This document shows positions 9,799 through 22,032 of a stretch of DNA of 64,000 nt, piece by piece. This DNA comes from Rotaria socialis (Eukaryota; Rotifera; Eurotatoria; Philodinida; Philodinidae), in the NCBI GenBank assembly GCA_905331475.1, contig CAJNYU010004572.1, forward strand, positions 21,808-85,807, given 5' to 3'. The position numbers were made by a program, and so were the translations under genes. The notes below the pieces were generated by a model. The model did no database searches. It was not told where the DNA came from and saw only the letters and a program-made list of their open reading frames with translations. Positions within the stretch are counted from its first letter, which is position 1. The number at the start of each line of letters is the position of its first letter.

Positions 9799-11727
9799 GC
9801 AAATACTTTTGGGTATGATAAAAAATTCTATCAGAAAATTACTGGGTGGTGCGATATGGAATCCCCATTTACATTAATATTAGCAAATATTTTCATTTTG
9901 AATCAAATATTTTAAATTAACTATTTCTGTTCTTTTTTTCCTTTTTTCATTGACAGATATGGGTGAATTGCGCTGCGCTGTTATTGTACGGTTTGATGAA
10001 AAAAATAAAAGTGAAGAGAGGAAAATTTTGACCCGTGCATACAATATGTTAGTTTAAGCAAAAATCGAGATTTCTTGACAAAATAAAATTTCTAAGTGAA
10101 AATTTTTTACATTATTATTATATAGCAGGCGCATATAATTTTCAAAAGAAGAATTCAACAAACATGCACATAATTTTATTCGCATATATGCCTGAATATT
10201 ACTTTCCGAACGGATGTTGCCATATGACAACATTTTCCCAATTGAGAAGTACAGCATTTTTCAAAATTATTTCGCAATAACAATGCGAATCAGAATCACC
10301 ATCAATATCGATATTTATTACGCAAAAAGAAACAATGTTTACTTTAACGAGATACGTAAAGTAACCATTGTTACAGTGTTTCATATGTGAAATGATCATT
10401 CAGATAAAAAATGTTTAGATTTGTAGATGGTCAGAACTGGCTTTTGTGAAAAATTTAAGTTTCCTGTAAGATATATAGACTTTTTGCATGGTAGTAAATG
10501 AGAAAGAAGACCAACCTGCCGGTCGTTTAAGGAATTAAGAATCCTTAGTAAATATTTATAAACGTCTTCCATTCGTGACAACTCAAAACAGGCGAAATAA
10601 ATTTTTGTTTTCTCTAAATATCTATCACATAGCAAGGTAATAAAGATAAAAAAAAAAGTCATCGACTTATCCCTTATTGTTAGCAAGAGATCCTCAAAGA
10701 ATCAAAACACAAAATCTGCCATGACGTTTAGTGGGACGACAGCTAGCTGCCCGTTTTATTTTTAATTTTGTGCTTGATCGTAAAGATTATTGGAAACTAC
10801 TATTTTGTCAAAATATTTCTCACCCTTTAGTCTATCATACATAAAAAAAAAGAAATCTCAGATAGCTTGTAAATAGTCCTTAGTAACTTCGATTTAATCT
10901 GTCGTGACATCAAAAGATCAAAGTGTATGTTTATAGATTTTTGCAAGACTTTATCAAGAAATTGAAATTAAAGTTATGACGAATTTATATTATCAGAAAG
11001 AGAGGAGTCTTACCTACCAGCTGTCGTAAAAAAAATCTTTTTATCCAGTCAGAATTATACGATATAAAAAGGAATTTCCGTCGATAGGTGTTGCCCAACA
11101 GCATTCGTTTTGATGTTTCAGGTTTGAAAACTTCTTAACCATGAAATCAAAATAGTTGATAATTTTATGGTGAATAAGACAAAATAAATGGAGGATTTTG
11201 TTACCCATCGTTTCGTGAGTGTGAGGCAAAATTTTCCCAACTACGAGATATCATGAGGGCCAGATATTCTAGCATCAACTTTAACCTTTTCCACCTGCAA
11301 CGTTATCGAAAGAAAATGTCGAAAAATCAGCTTAAAAGTGGGCGCGAATGTGTATTAAGAGGTGATAAATACACCCACACGCAAAATATTTTGCAACAAA
11401 AAGGGGAAGAAAAATAATATTCAGTTTTGTTACGCGGTGATGTTATAAATACTGCATTTTTCTTCGAAGTCTCTACATAAAAGTATAAAAGCATAGAAAA
11501 TCAATTATTTTCCCAAAAGATGCTTCTACTGTCATACAATTAATTAGCTATTATCATTCTCATATATATTAAGGAGTATAGACAAAACGCTTAGGTAATT
11601 ACATAGTTCAAATTGGGTAATTTTCATCGCTGAGTAGTGGCATCTTTGTTTTCGATCTCTAAATGCGGTTTGAAGCATTTCTGACTGAAGAAAATGTTTT
11701 CATACACTTTCAATTACGCTCTACAAA
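9799..11727. other. Intergenic, no gene seen
   Basis: AT-rich with only overlapping short frames. No exon with matching splice phases and no recognisable transposon was found. Confidence 0.45.
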
Positions 11728-11817
11728 ATGGCAACCACACCTTCTAAGAGTGATGATTTTGAACCTCCGGCAATCAAGGTGACGCGTTACGATTTGTTGC
11801 CCTATGACACACACTAG
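11728..11817 (+). CDS. Small ORF of 29 codons, or orphan first exon
   Basis: The frame starts MATTPSKSDDFEPPAIK and then VTRYDLLPYDTH before a stop. Composition is protein-like (charged and proline-rich) and unlike the surrounding AT-rich shadows. A possible splice donor (AAG followed by GTGACG) lies after PPAIK, which would make this the first exon of a gene now lost or not recognised. No partner exon was found in the next 1.4 kb. Confidence 0.25.
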   Translation: MATTPSKSDDFEPPAIKVTRYDLLPYDTH

Positions 11818-11899
11818 CAACCCTCTATATGGCATGATTACACATATTAGATAAATAAAAAATTGTTTTCAAAGATGATTTACTATGTTTGTGTATATT

Positions 11900-12010
11900 T
11901 ATAGAAATAAAGATATTAATGGAGGGTGTGTGGGTGAGATTTGGGATTCGATCTTCTCATCACATCCACGCCTGATCAGATGATGGAAGAAGGGGGCTTA
12001 CTCTGCCTAA
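11900..12010. repeat. GGGTGTGTGG-type imperfect hairpin
   Basis: GGGTGTGTGGGTGAGA near 11926 is followed about 30 bases later by an imperfect reverse complement (TCTCATCACATCCACGCC). Similar G/T-rich left arms with C/A-rich right arms occur at 22834-22965 and 29755-29801. Confidence 0.35.
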
Positions 12011-12607
12011 TTTTTTTCTTGCATTGTGCCTTTCTCTCAGGAAATTTCAACTAGCTGCTATTCAGCGGGTTTTTCGGTATTTTCAATAAGAGGAAATGCA
12101 CCAAAATCATGCAAAAGAGAAAGTTTTCTGATGGTGACATGTGTTAGTTCAAGTTTTGTAAAGATATCAAGAAAGAAAGCACAACATCAAACAAGCAGAA
12201 TATAGAAAAATACATGAAAGCAAGAAGGAAAAAGCATGACTATGCTCAAATGAAAAAAAATGTCAGGTACTGAAGTAGTAATCAATGCTGCGCATGCATG
12301 GCTTGCTTCTTTCATTTTATAGCGTTATGTTCAAGGCAAATGTTTTTTACTCTTCAAAATAAAGCATAATCATAATATATATATACTCGTTCAATGAAAT
12401 TTCATTTTTTCTTTTGAGAAAATACATTGCTCGAGCAAATGAATATTAATGAAAACTTCAAACGCATTGCTAAATTTTCTCAACATTATTTTGCGTCGGA
12501 TTTTAAGCAACACATTTTCATTCCAATCCCACAGAAACAAGGACAGAGAAAATAATGTATGGAAGTAGTTATGTATGTAAGACAAAAGAGTAAAAATGAA
12601 GGAAACC

Positions 12608-12707
12608 CAAGGGGGAAACAGCAGACTCCATGACTCCATCTGACTCCGCTTGACTTCACTTGACTCCACCTGACTCCGAGGAGTTGGAGTCTGCTGTTTT
12701 TCCCTTG
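12608..12707. mobile_element. Non-autonomous hAT-like MITE with 10-bp tandem repeat interior
   Basis: The ends are inverted repeats of about 25 bases (CAAGGGGGAAACAGCAGACT at the left, its near-perfect complement ending CCCTTG at the right). The flanks carry an 8-bp near-duplication, AGGAAACC (12600-12607) and AGGAAAAC (12708-12715). CAAGG termini plus 8-bp duplications fit the hAT superfamily. The interior (12631-12680) is exactly five 10-bp units of the type TGACTCCACT. It has no coding capacity. It shares end sequence and plan with the element at 49020-49162 but not the interior unit. Confidence 0.75.
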
Positions 12708-12715
12708 AGGAAAAC

Positions 12716-13174
12716 TATCATTTACTGATTCAAATTCTTGTTTGGATTTTTAACAGCAAAGGATAAAGAAGAATAACAAAAAACGAATAAGAGAAACTAT
12801 AGTCAATGAAAAGCGTTACAAAACATCATTCATAAGAATTTCATCGATTTTTGGATTCAATGATATCTTACTTGTTGAAGTAAAACTTCTAGATATTTGA
12901 ATTCATCAAATATGTAATAGCTCCAGTCTGTGATTATTCAAGAAACAAATATAATACACTGCTGGTTTTTAATTTCTGCGCATTATCAAAGAAAGAAATG
13001 TTTTCAGACGGCAATATATTATCTGAACATATTATTCCAGAATATTAAAGAAAAAAAACCCATCGATCAAAATAATTAATGAATATTTTGCGCAAGTGTG
13101 TATGATATTAAGACTAATTTAGATCATGATTATAAAGCTCTCCATTTCAAAGTAAAATTTAACATTTAATCATC
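12716..13174. other. Intergenic, upstream of the receptor pseudogene
   Basis: AT-rich; nothing recognised apart from being the presumed former promoter region of the receptor gene. Confidence 0.4.
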
Positions 13175-14189
13175 ATGTTGTTAAAACTGTTTTTCATATT
13201 TCTTGTATTCTTTTCAAGCAACTCTTCATTGAATGGTCAATACAATATGTATGATGATGACTGTTTTGACTATTACGCAAATCAAGATATAACGGAGTAT
13301 ACTCTAACGATAGAACAGTCTTATCGAATGGAGCATCAAATCATTTCTTTCTGTCGACGTCATCATTTTCAAGAAAAACCATTGGAAATTGATCCACATA
13401 TATCCGCATTGACATTCTATGATTTGCACCAGAAAAACGTTACTAGTGCTCAATTATATTCATGGTCAGCTCATATAGATCTCATCGAAGAATATGAAGC
13501 ATTTCGTCAAAATTTTTCTGATCACCGCATTACCGGATCATCGATGATGTTTTACAACTGCTCATCGAAAAATAAATTTGGTCGATTCTGGCAATCCTCC
13601 TTCGATTCCAAGGTATGTCTCATAAAGTTGAAAAAATCTGTTCTCATTAAACATCCATTCATAGGAGGAGAAAACGAATCATATTTTACAGAGAAGAGTG
13701 CCGATACTCATAAATCATAATGTAATTCAGATTCAAATAAATTCTATTAGTAATTCTAAAAAATGATCCATTATTGAGAGACGTTTCACAATAAAAACCA
13801 AAGACAGCGATACCATGGGAGCCGACAGATTTTGGATTTGATTCTTTTGGAAGTTCAGGTCTTATGTGTCATATATGAATCAAAAATATTACGGTCTACA
13901 GATTTACCTCTGATCTACTAGAGCTAACTGACTCGGAAACACCCTAATAAATAGCACCAAAACGTGTGAAAAATTGATCTATAAATATTTGTGAATTTTC
14001 CATCGTTCAGATCGAATAATATACCAATCGATAGAGCTTGCTTGCTCAACAACATTGTATACATGGTGTTTCTCTATAGTCTCAATTTAGACCCGAGAAA
14101 GTTCACATATAGTATTCTTTTAACAGAATAAATTTGGTCCACTTTCCAATATTTTAACGTGTTAACGCGTAGACGACGAGTATTAACCT

Positions 14190-15058
14190 ATGGCGCGAAA
14201 GTCTTCGTACAAACCTATTTTTATTTTATATTTCTTAACAAGAACTTAACTGTTAAGTCAATCATATCAACTTCTTTGAGTTGCTGCTGTATTCTTCATT
14301 TCAATTGATCGATCGTTTTGGTTTCACAACCACTACCATAGATCTCGTCTTCTAAAATTTGCCAAATTCTTTCAATAGGGCGTGCCTCAGAACAATTCTG
14401 CGGATTTTTTGCTCTTCAAAAAAATCGGTTACACTTACAACATAATGACTTGATGCCAAATCGGGCCAGAGTAACACATTTCCGACCTTGTGATAGCTGT
14501 TCACCAACGGCATCAAAAATGTTCTTTCATTAATTGCTTGTGTTTGTTTTGGAAAGAACGGTTTCGAAATACCTTTTTCAGATATGGCAATCCATACCAA
14601 AAATTTAGCAGGATACTTTTGAGTGCGTTTGAATCTCACATCTGACGGTGTGGTACTTGGATCCGATATGTAGAATCCGCAATTAGTTGACAGCGGCTCA
14701 TTAGGTAAAGTGAAATATTTTTCATCGTCCATGATGAGCTCAACGTTATCGTTCAATAAAGCGTGATATAAGCGTCGAGTACGCGTTGGTACTTTTTCCA
14801 TTTGGTTTGCTATGTATCGAGGAGCACGTTTCTTTTTTTCGATAATGTGTATCAATACCATTCAACTCATGTTAAATTGTCCTTCGATGAACTTTGAATT
14901 TTCGCGCTGTTTCTCTTGATGAAATACCAGCCTGGTGGTTCACTAATCTTTTGAGACATGTTCATTGGCCACTCAATATTTTTCTTGACACTGTTTTCCT
15001 CCAGAAGCCGGCCCGTACTTTTCGACCTGGGTAGGACACTCGTACTCGTACTAACCAC
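14190..15058 (-). mobile_element. Degraded mariner/Tc1-like transposon inside the receptor's first intron
   Basis: On the minus strand two frames carry transposase remnants. 15058-14867 includes GRLLEENSVKKNIEWPMNMS. 14861-14352 includes DDEKYFTLPNE, PAKFLVWIAISEKGISKPFF and VLLWPDLASSHYVVSVTDFF, the typical second-Asp region of mariner/IS630-type DDE/D transposases. A stop separates the parts and the C-terminal third, with the last catalytic Asp context, is lost after ALLKEFGKF. A terminal-repeat-like word GCGCGAAAGTCTTCGTA lies at about 14193; no matching right end was found. It is non-functional and sits in the intron 13613-15461 in opposite orientation to the host gene. Confidence 0.75.
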
Positions 15059-17179
15059 CCAACAGTAGCCTAATTAGTCTAGTCTCTAATTAGTAGAATG
15101 GTGAGCTCATTAATTTCCGCAATGTGGAAAGGATCCCTTAAAAATCTGGCCATTTAACTTACACTCTTTATTTTCTTCGAGCATATATGCGAGTTTCACA
15201 AAATTATGGATAAATAATGAGTCATTTTTGTATTATTTATCTATTATCAGTTATATGGATAATAAACGATATCCCGATTCACGTATGAGAGATATCTGAA
15301 ATTTCATTGCTAGTATATGTAAATAAGGCGGATTAGTTACTGATGATTGGTTAGAATCCCTGAATCGACAACGATTAACAGAAAAATAATCGTCACTGTC
15401 GCACCCTCACTCTAATAGACACTAACTAGCAAGAAAAGACATAATCTCAATAATTTTATAGAACTCATTCAATCGTATTGCCAAAGAAGTGTTAATAAAA
15501 ACTCATTCGGTTTCATCAAGCACTACTTGTTTTCTGCATTTGAATTGTACGCATGATGAACTATCATGGTGTTTGGATTGGCGCGAAATACGTGATGGAA
15601 AAGTTGACTGTTGGCCTATTCCTGTTGATGAACAAAATTGTGAACAGCTGGAAGAAAATGAATGTGGGCCAAACGAATATAGATGCTTTAATGGTCAATG
15701 TATTCCAGAAATATTCCTAGCAGATAATGTCTTTACTCCTGATTGTATAGACAGAACAGATGAAGACTTTTTTCAAACCACACAGTATCCACAAAACTGC
15801 AAAAAGGGTGATCCAGCATTTCGATGTACGGAAATCACGTATTCTCATTGGGTAACCAGCGGTCAATATTGTTGTGAGTTCTCATGTGGTTTCGATTCTT
15901 GCCGCGCATATGTTCTTGAAGCATTTGAGCGAGGTCTCTTATCATACAGTGCTAATACTCATCTTACACAAAAATGTTGGGCTACTATGATCTGTCTTGT
16001 TCAAGTAACACAACGAATTTCTTTTGTGAGTATGTTAAAAATTTGGTGTCACGATCAATTCATTCAAAACATAAGTTTTCTTAGCTCCTAAACTTAAAAT
16101 AAGATTTCATTTGATGCATTCTTATATCAAGTGATGTTAATTTTTGTATTCGTATTTATAGAATGATGACAGTTATACACATTTATTCAATGGCATTTGT
16201 GAAAATGTTTGCTCAGAGCAACACCAACCATGTCGTGCGAAAATGATTGAACATTGTCCCCCGTTATTTGAATTCCCTGCAAAGGCTCTTGGATGGCATC
16301 AACTACATTTTGTTTATTCTTGGAATCGAACAAATGGAAGTACAATGCCTCATTCACCAGATTATATCTGTTATAATGAAGAAGATTGTTCGATTTCTCA
16401 ACCTGTTACTAAATTTAGAGCATTAAGTAAACCTTCTGTCATTCTTGCTTGCGAACTTCCTGATGTCCAGAAATCTAGAATAAATTGGGTTTTAGAAGCA
16501 GCTTTTTTTCGAAGACAACTGAATATGCAATGTTCCCTAAAAACCAACAGAAAAGACAATTACTGTTCTGGAGCCAATCAATTTCAATGTAGTAAAAAAT
16601 GTATTTCGACACATCGTCTAATGAATCGTCAGGTTGATTGTCTTAATAGAATCGATGGGAGCTTTAGTGAAAGTTGTAATCTAGGCCATAAACATTGCTT
16701 AACATGCTCATTGAACATTTCTGGAATGCTTATAACAAATTGCATACCAATAATAAATGCACCAGTGGGACCATACGTATGTGTGGATCAAAAGCACGGC
16801 TTCCTCATTTTCCTACGTTATGTGATGGCTACAACGACTATAGTGAAACGATTGATGGCATATTTGAAACAGATGAAACAAATTGTGAGCGATGGCCATG
16901 TGATAATCAATATACACGACGTGATGGGTTATGGAATTGTCCCGATGGAGCAGATGAAGCACAATTTTTTCATCCAGTTTGCCATCAATCCATTGGACAT
17001 CCATGCTTATTACACAATACAACCGAGTTGATTTGTCTACCACTTGCTAACAGTAATGATGGAATTATTGACTGTTATGGAGGAACTGATGAACAAAGTT
17101 TCTGTTACAAAGAACTAAATGGACAAACCAGTTTTCTTTGTTTACCAAACAGTACCAATAGTCAACTGCAAGCTAATCA

Positions 17180-19263
17180 GTAAGTTACTTTTATGAAGAC
17201 ATTAAAATATTTGACTCCCCGCAGCTTGTTTCGTTACTCAATTCTGAACTAAGGAAGAACGCTTTAGAGAAAAGATCTAATTAATAACAAAACGTATTAA
17301 TTGTTATATATATATATATATATATATGTATATTGGAATCGCCACTGGCATGTCTTGGTGGGCAAAATCAACCAGCGATATAATATTCACAATTATTAGA
17401 TCCATAACGCATTGCTGTGTATAGAAGTTTATTTATTGAGTTAAATTAAACATAATTACTTCGTCTTTTTTCAAGATTAACCTTCTCCGTCACGACTCTC
17501 GCATAGCACATGTTCTTAGTTTATCCATCTTAACGAAACTACTGTCCATTCCAAAAAAAAGAAGCTATTTAAGTATTTTTTGAATAAATTTTGATAGAAG
17601 TAAGATAGACAGATGCAGTTTTTGCCATTTGAACGAGAAGACTCGGGACCATCAATTCACGCTAAAATATGATTGGTCAATAGATCATGCGACAGGTGTC
17701 TTCTCGATAGACCTGTTAAGTACCCTTGTCTGAAGCTATTTCTTAATGTTATCGTATTTGTTATTGTATTTGTTAATTTATCTGATAGTAGAAAAAATTA
17801 GTCTCTTTTGATGTACGCCAGGCCGTCCTTTCTAGCTTGTTCCATTTAAGAGTTACAAGGATTTTGCTCAGATCTCTGATTTCAGTCGATTTACCTTGAC
17901 TGTGTAGCACAAAAGTCTCTGAGATGGATAACTCATCACGGTGGGTCGAATAATGACATTTGTCTTTGAATTTGCAACAGGGTTGTCAGATGTGAAACTC
18001 AAAAATTCCAGAATTTTCAACATTTTTCTTATCCAAATTATGTTAGTTCTATCATCCCTGAAGGTTTCAACTTTCTCGTATAAGCCATGCACGATATATT
18101 CTAAAAACCTGGGGTACCAAACGTGAAGTTCGTAAAATTCATTTTTTTCAACAAAATTGATTAATTTCACAACAGTTTGTGGTTGTCCACCGTTTATATT
18201 GATGCCAGATTGTGCATCATAGTGTAGTTTTTAACATTGGATAAATGAGTAAAAAGTTGGGGTTTGTTCTGGGAGAAAATCAATGTAAAAAGTCGACAGT
18301 TTCACGAGAAATTCATTAAAGTTTCAGTTACCCTGTACGAATAATTTGCCCTAGAGACCTAAAATTTATATAATGGTAAGATAGAGTTGCGATGTGCTTA
18401 TATATCAAAATTTCAGGTTTCTATCATTTTCCAATCTACAGATATCGATTGCGAAAGTTTGCCAAAAAATTGACTTTTCCATACAATACTGAAATTCATC
18501 GAATAGGAACGATTCATCCGTTTGAGATGAAATTTATGGTGCTCATAAAACTTATTTATATGTTAATGTAAAAGGCATTTCAGTTCGAAAGCTTGATCTT
18601 TTATTGGTTTTTTGAAGCATTCAAAATTCACCCTCGTGAAAGTGCGGTTTACAGTGATTTCACAGTGCGTTCAGTAAAACTGCGATAAAAACCGAACGGT
18701 TCAATATTTTGAGAATCGGCTTTCGGCAAAATTTATCAAGCACACACCTCTATTACACATGTTAAAATGAGATAATTCCAACGATATTGATTGAGCACCT
18801 TCGACCATGGCTTGTGTAGAATGGCTTATAAAAAATCATTTTTCTCCTAAAGAGTCTTTCTTTGTTCTAAAAAATGTAAAACTCACAATTTCTTAAATTT
18901 GATCCGGGATTTGCATTCCTCGATCTGAATTACCTATAGCAAAGGTCCATCAGAACACTGAGAAACCTTAAAATAAGCTCAGATCTCATAGATGATTTTT
19001 GACCTGCCACAAACAAACATACAGACACACAGAAAAATGCATTTCTTTCATATGATCCTCGCTTCAGTTGAGGGAATAATAGCTTTATTCATCAATTAAT
19101 GCTGCATTTGATAATCTTGAATTACTTCGTATAAAAAATAGAGAAGACTAAAATTAAAGCAGATTTATCGACTTTTCTCTAGTGAAAAATAAAGTTCGGT
19201 TACTATATATAAGTCAACACATATTTCTCTTGCTATCACTTATGTTTTACGTATTTCTTATAG
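17180..19263 (+). other. Large intron (2.1 kb) of the receptor gene, probably carrying old repeats
   Basis: Donor GTAAGT and acceptor TTCTTATAG join exons in phase 2, giving reading ...QTNICINPDSVCDG. Most introns here are 50-140 nt, so this one is expanded. It contains a TA microsatellite and a stretch near 18900-19050 that ends in phrases like ACAAACATACAGACACACAG, often seen near ends of dispersed repeats. No coding exon was recognised in it. Confidence 0.5.
17305..17328. repeat. (TA)n microsatellite
   Basis: About 12 dinucleotide units within the receptor's large intron. Confidence 0.9.
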
Positions 19264-22032
19264 AACAAACATATGCATTAATCCTGATAGCGTATGTGAT
19301 GGACACTTGGGTTGTCCACTACAAGATGATGAACTAAAATCTTTCTGCGAAATGGTTGGTGATACTGTATTGACATGTGGAATGTGGATAGCAAGTCGGC
19401 AAATATCAAAAGAAAATATCATTTGCACTCTTGATGATACGCTCAGGAGACTTGCATTTGCATTGAACTGGACTCCACATTTTTCACTGGCTAACTACAG
19501 TATTCTTCCACCACTACCGCTATCGTCACCTCTAACTTTATCGCCAAAAAGAGTCCTACCAACAACTCTACTTGATCAGAATGGATTAATTGTTGCAGAT
19601 GAACGTCAAAACGCATTAACTCAATTTTCATGTCGTGGTGGCATTCCAGTTTATTTCAAAGGTAATATCACGTGCTTATGTCCACCAATTATCTATGGCT
19701 CGTTCTGCAAATATCAAAATCAACGCGTCAGTGTTACCCTGCAAGTAGGAGTTCCTGAATAGTGAAACCCATTTGTTTTTTTTGTCTATCTTGTTGATGA
19801 TACTTATAAGTTAATCAATTCATATCATTATATTCGATATTTATCGATTAGAGATTGTAACACAAAATTCAATTTTCATTTGCTTCATTCTTCTCGGCCA
19901 AAAACTGTAAATCAAACTTATTCAGTGCGTATTGATGTATTTGATATGTTAACACTTAAATATCGTGTCAGTTGGATATTTCCAATATTGTTCTCCTTTC
20001 TGCCAGTTTACCGTTTACCAATTCAATTAACAGTACCATTATTTCCTGTTTCATCTGAAATCAAATGCCCACTTGAATGTAAAAAAGGACATGGCCGATG
20101 TGCTTTATTTTTAAATAGTGGCACATATTTTTGTCAATGCGATCCAGGCTGGTTCGGTCCATTTTGCACAAATTCATATCAGTGTAATTGCTCTCCAGGT
20201 TCTCTTTGTGTTGGTACTTCAAGAAATCAGTCTATTTGTGTATGCCCGATTAATAAATATGGCAAACGTTGTTATTTAACGAATAATTTATGTCAAGAAA
20301 AAAACGCCAAAAACTGTCGAAATAATGGTACATGCATCCCACGAGATCTACGAATTCCAGTTGATGATAAAACGACATGTTCGTGTCCCGATAAATTTCA
20401 TGGTGATGAATGTGAATTGAACGAAACCCGAATTGATTTATTGATTGAGATGCCTGCCATGAAAGATTCACTATTGATTCATTTTATCAGAGTTAATTCT
20501 CATATGCCTGCTCTACAATTATACCAAGCGAACAATGGGGGCCTCATGAACGTGTGACTACGTTCAAACGAATACCGTTTGATAGTGACGTGGTTACAAT
20601 CTATTGGCCAAATCCATTTCATCTTATTTTTGTTGAATACGATGATCAAATGTATCTAGTTCTTATTCAATTGAAATATACTACTTCGACTCATCTATTT
20701 ACTAAATTAGAGCAGAAACAGCGATGCCCACCCATTCAAGAATTATTAAACAATGCTATTGTAAAGTACCCATATCTTCGTCGAGTCAAATACTATCATA
20801 TTCCATGTCAAGAACAATCAAATCTCGAATGTTTTTACGATACTGATCAATTCATTTGTCTATGTACACATGATGGTCGAGCTAATTGTTTTTCATTCGA
20901 TCATCATATGCAATACAACTGTGGACAGTTATCATTTTGTGAAAATGGTGGTCGATGTTTTCAAAATAGGGCTACTTGTCCAAAGTGTTACTTGGGTACT
21001 CGCTGCCACTTGTCCACAAAAGGTTTTGGTTTACCACTTGATGTCATCCTTGGCTATCAAATTCGACCCAAGCTTGGTTTCAGCGATCAACCATCATCGT
21101 TAATCATTAGTAGCATTGTCACTATTATCATGTTTGTAATTGGTCTGATTAATGGTTTTCTTTCAATAATTACTTTTCGACTTGAAAATCCTCGTAGTGT
21201 TGGCTGTGGAATCTATTTATTGACTGCTTCAATCATGTCTATTCTTACAATAACTTTCTTTACTTTGAAATATCTTTTTTTCGTGATCACTCAATTAACA
21301 ATCGTAAGAAATCGTATGTTTATACTCGGTCAATGTTTGATATTGGACTTTTTTCTTAAAATATTTTTGCAAATTGGAGATTGGCTTTATGCTTGTGTAG
21401 CAGTTGAACGTTTGATTACTGTCATAAAAACTACGAATTTCAACAAAAACTTCAGCAGACGATTGGCGAAATATTTAATCATGTTGGTGTGCATTATTGT
21501 TCCTTGTACATCGATTCAAGAACCGCTAAATCGAACATTAATTGATGATGAAGATGAAGGGCGCATTTGGTGTATTGTACATTATTCAAATTCTTCTTCT
21601 ACAATTCTCAATAAATATACGTCGATCAGCACGGTAATACATTTTGCTTGTCCATTTGCTATAAATCTTATTTCTGCCTTTGGGATAATTCTCCTCATTA
21701 CTAAACGTCGATCAGCACTTCAAGAAAATATTCCACTTCATTCTCATCTACAAATTCAATTCCGTGAACATAAATATTTGATCATTAGTCCAATTGGTTT
21801 GGTTCTTTTAGCTTTACCTCGTATCCTACTTGCTTTTCTAGTCGAATGTATGAAATCAGCTCGTGAATCAATTTATACTTTCCTGTTTGGGTATTTTATT
21901 TCATTTTTACCACCAATACTCCTTTTTATTGTTTTTATTTTACCATCCGATGTTTACATGAAAGAATTTAAACGAGCTATTAATTCTTATTGGCGAAGAC
22001 TTCATTGTTTATGTAACGAAGGCATCAATTGA

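Larger units (their letters stand above)
13175..22032 (+). pseudogene. LDL-receptor-A / EGF / seven-transmembrane receptor, broken copy
   Basis: Exons inferred by phase: 13175-13612, 15462-16025, 16162-17179, 19264 to 22032. It begins with a signal peptide (LLKLFFIFLVFFSSNSS). LDLa-like cysteine modules follow (CLDWREIRDGKVDC, CGPNEYRCFNGQC, CDGYNDYSETIDG, NCPDGADEA), then EGF modules (CQCDPGWFGPFC, CVCPINKYGKRC, CSCPDKFHGDEC), and a rhodopsin-like 7TM region from about 21100 to 21970 with an ERLI motif after TM3 in place of DRY. Lesions: a frame change near 16680-16715; adjacent in-frame TAG and TGA at 19760-19765; and a frame change at the G run 20537-20541, where one extra G would restore reading. 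Either a recent pseudogene or, less likely, assembly errors; a 66-nt GT-AG intron (19745-19810) could remove the stop pair. A 52-nt alternative intron exists at 13613-13664. Ligand unknown. Confidence 0.75.
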
